Shown here one piece after another: positions 61,950 through 64,000 of a stretch of 64,000 nucleotides of DNA. The stretch's first letter is position 1; each line of letters opens with the position of its first letter. The translations under genes and the position numbers were made by a program. The notes below the pieces were generated by a model. It saw only the letters and a list, made by a program, of their open reading frames with translations, was not told the origin of the DNA and ran no database searches. Source of the stretch: Spongilla lacustris (lineage: Eukaryota > Porifera > Demospongiae > Spongillida > Spongillidae); assembly GCA_949361645.1 (NCBI GenBank), contig OX442416.1:9169129-9233128 (forward strand). The letters run 5' to 3'.

Positions 61950-63140
61950 AGGGGTGGGCAGTATTTATTTGTACACTCCAACTGTCATTCTTGGTCACAA
62001 GCCACAATACTTACTACAATTGCTTAGTTTGAGCATTATACTATACATACATGTACACATATCACATGTACACTGTACCATGGGAAGGTGAAGTCCTTAT
62101 CCACCCACATGTACCAACTGACTTGTGTTTTGAACCCTCAGTGTGACAGGGAGAGGTCAATATTTAGGTACATGTATCTACATGTAGCTTTTATGATTAG
62201 GGAGCCAATTAATTGCTGCATCCTAAATAATATCAAGCCATTTGTCCATACATGTACATGACTATGTACATGTACACTGAGCATACATTGTACATGTAGT
62301 TTGTCATCATGCCTCTATAAGCAAGCTGTGATTTGAACATCATACCACATGTAACCTACACTGACCTCACCCTTGGGACCATCTTAGCTGCTGGCCACAC
62401 CTTCTCACCAGCAGGGTAACCTCCTCACCCATGGGGCACATGCCAGCTGTACAATTCACTTAGTCTGTTCACATTTGAAGACAAAAATGATTTTTGAAAT
62501 GTCACAAAAAAAAAATACAAAAAATAAATAATAACTAGTGAATGAAAATACATGGACATGTACATGTATAGAAAATGTAACTAACTACATGTGCATAATC
62601 TTGTCGAGCCTACATGTACATGTACCTCTACTGAACATTGAAGACAATCTTACCTGCAGCTACATGTATAATGTACATGTGTACATTCACCAAAATATCA
62701 ACATTGTTAATTGTAAAACAACTGAATCAGAGTCTTCATCTTTCCGTTCTGATATCTGAAACATACACATATCATTAAAAATCACTTTAACTAGCCAAAT
62801 GGACATGCACATGTTGTATGTATTATGATGTTATTGATGGGCTGCCCCAGCAATTATCGAAGGTGGGGGGTGGGGGGGCCAAGGAAATGGGCATGCTAAA
62901 AGAGGGGCATTGTACTGTATGTAGATGATGTAGTTGTATGAGCATTGCTGAATGGGGAAAGGCTGGTGCAGAGACCTCTGGGGCCACATATTTACTAGTG
63001 AGAACATCACATGCAGGGGTACATGTATGAGCAGCTTTAACAACAGGACCACATAGAAATGGTTTGGTTGGTAAAAATCAGCCTGTCAGAAGAAACATTA
63101 CATGTACATGTGTAAAAACAATGTGATGTCCAACAATGTA
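61950..63140. other. No gene recognised
   Basis: I see GTACAT tracts, a G/T-rich patch at 62865-62880 and short broken frames only. Confidence 0.5.
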
Positions 63141-63149
63141 GGCAAGCAT

Positions 63150-63350
63150 GTCAGTGGGGGCAGCAGCACTTGGGCCCACTTGCTGTGGAGACATATGGTA
63201 ACTGGGGCAAAGAAGCTCACACCACCTTCTCCCACCTCACATCCTGCATTGCCACCACTTCTTCCTGCCACAAGAGTCAAGTCTTGGCTGAAATATATGG
63301 CAGGCTAAACCTCACCCTCGTCCAAGCCATTATTTATTTACATGTGTACA
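63150..63350 (+). pseudogene. Non-LTR-type retroelement 3' fragment
   Basis: It reads GPLAVETYGNWGKEAHTTFS, HLTSCIATTSSCHKSQVLAE, IYGRLNLTLVQAII. It has the same VE(S/T)YG.WGKEA...YGRL.LTLV ending as at 8187, 11235 and 39489. Confidence 0.55.
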
Positions 63351-63366
63351 CTATAATAAAACTCAT

Positions 63367-63473
63367 GGAAGTCAGTTATGCTTGTAGAGCTGTATGGGAG
63401 ATCAAATTTCTACCTGGTCAGGGCTAATGTCATGGGTATCATGCATACATGTAGATGCTGTGTGTAAATGCAT
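63367..63473 (+). repeat. Direct duplication, copy 1
   Basis: GAAGTCAGTTATGCTTGTAG through ATGCTGTGTGTAAATGCAT recurs at 63780-63885 with few changes; copy 1 has an extra ATGCATACATGT stretch. Confidence 0.8.
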
Positions 63474-63779
63474 TTGTTTCTTAACTACTGTGCATATACA
63501 TGTACATGTACATGTACTGTAGCAGCATAAGTGCACCAAACAAGATATATTGATGTTATGTATGGAGATCTCAACTACTGTAACATGTTTGTGGTACATG
63601 TACACTGTACATGTATGTATAGTACATATGTGTAACTCAGCATGGGTTACTACATGTACATGTACATGTAGGTTTGAATTATAACTGTTTTGTATTCCTA
63701 AAATGATGTTGTGCAAACCTCTTATCTGTATGTCCTGGTTAGAAAAACAGAGTAACAAAAACTTTCAGACTCATCAAGA

Positions 63780-63885
63780 TGGAAGTCAGTTGTGCTTGTA
63801 GAGCTGTATGGGAGATTAAATTTCTACCTGGTCAGGGCTAATGTCATGGGTATCATACTTAGATGCTGTGTGTAAATGCATTTAT
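63780..63885 (+). repeat. Direct duplication, copy 2
   Basis: This is the second copy of 63367-63473, about 310 bp downstream and in the same orientation. The intervening sequence includes GTACAT tracts. Confidence 0.8.
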
Positions 63886-64000
63886 TAGTTACATGTACTT
63901 ACATGTATTATTTAACCATTGTACACATGTACAGGCAGGGAATAATTTAACCGGATTCGCATCGCATTTTGCGAAGCAGTTTTTATAAGATGCGAAACAA

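Overview
The window looks like nuclear DNA of an invertebrate animal. A sponge is my best guess, but this is an inference. The support is: short-intron genes with GT-AG junctions, a Death-domain gene and one-repeat-per-exon ankyrin genes of metazoan type, a very high load of foldback and MITE-like elements, Ty3/gypsy and non-LTR remnants, long poly-G/poly-C tracts, and pervasive self-complementary ACATGT/GTACAT tracts. I see no bacterial operons, rRNA, tRNA or CRISPR array.

Region 1 (0.3-18.4 kb) holds a minus-strand gene family. Gene A can be modelled from a start codon at 10304 down to 1621 as 18 exons whose junction phases all agree (2055 nt, 685 codons, running off or ending left of 1621). 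Its layout is a short helical N-terminus, a half zinc motif, a Death domain on one symmetric phase 1-1 exon, a CHORD-like Cys/His cluster, then about 450 residues I do not recognise. Gene B (18343-17381) is a paralogue of the 5' part without the Death domain. Three introns of gene A (and one position in gene B) are almost wholly tandem minisatellite (22, 38 and 32 bp). In each case the repeat unit contains the splice junction itself. A decayed Ty3/gypsy pol (12.3-14.0 kb), non-LTR 3' fragments and several inverted-repeat elements lie between the genes.

Region 2 (22.88-53.03 kb) is a giant inverted repeat: two arms of roughly 13-17 kb separated by only 36 bp (40051-40086). The arms differ by a few percent by eye (not computed). 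They also differ by whole insertions, at least four of which show a clean empty site in the other arm (two with TA duplications, one with GGAAG, one with CAGTAT). Each arm carries frameshifted relics of an integrase-core (DDE) gene and a PHD-like finger. The centre is a nested inverted repeat with 21-bp tandem units, and a third copy of it lies at 18.5 kb next to gene B. Either this is a real old palindrome or two haplotypes have been joined head to head in assembly.

Region 3 (53.0-64.0 kb) starts with a 1.8-kb foldback element with TA-flanked CAGTGG ends, inserted at the palindrome edge. It continues with plus-strand ankyrin exons (56.1-60.4 kb), a TA-flanked transposon relic (60.9-61.9 kb), a non-LTR fragment (63.15 kb), a 100-bp duplication, and dense GTACAT tracts. 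Stretches at 11.5-12.3, 14.3-15.4, 19.0-22.7 and 61.95-63.1 kb hold no gene I can support.
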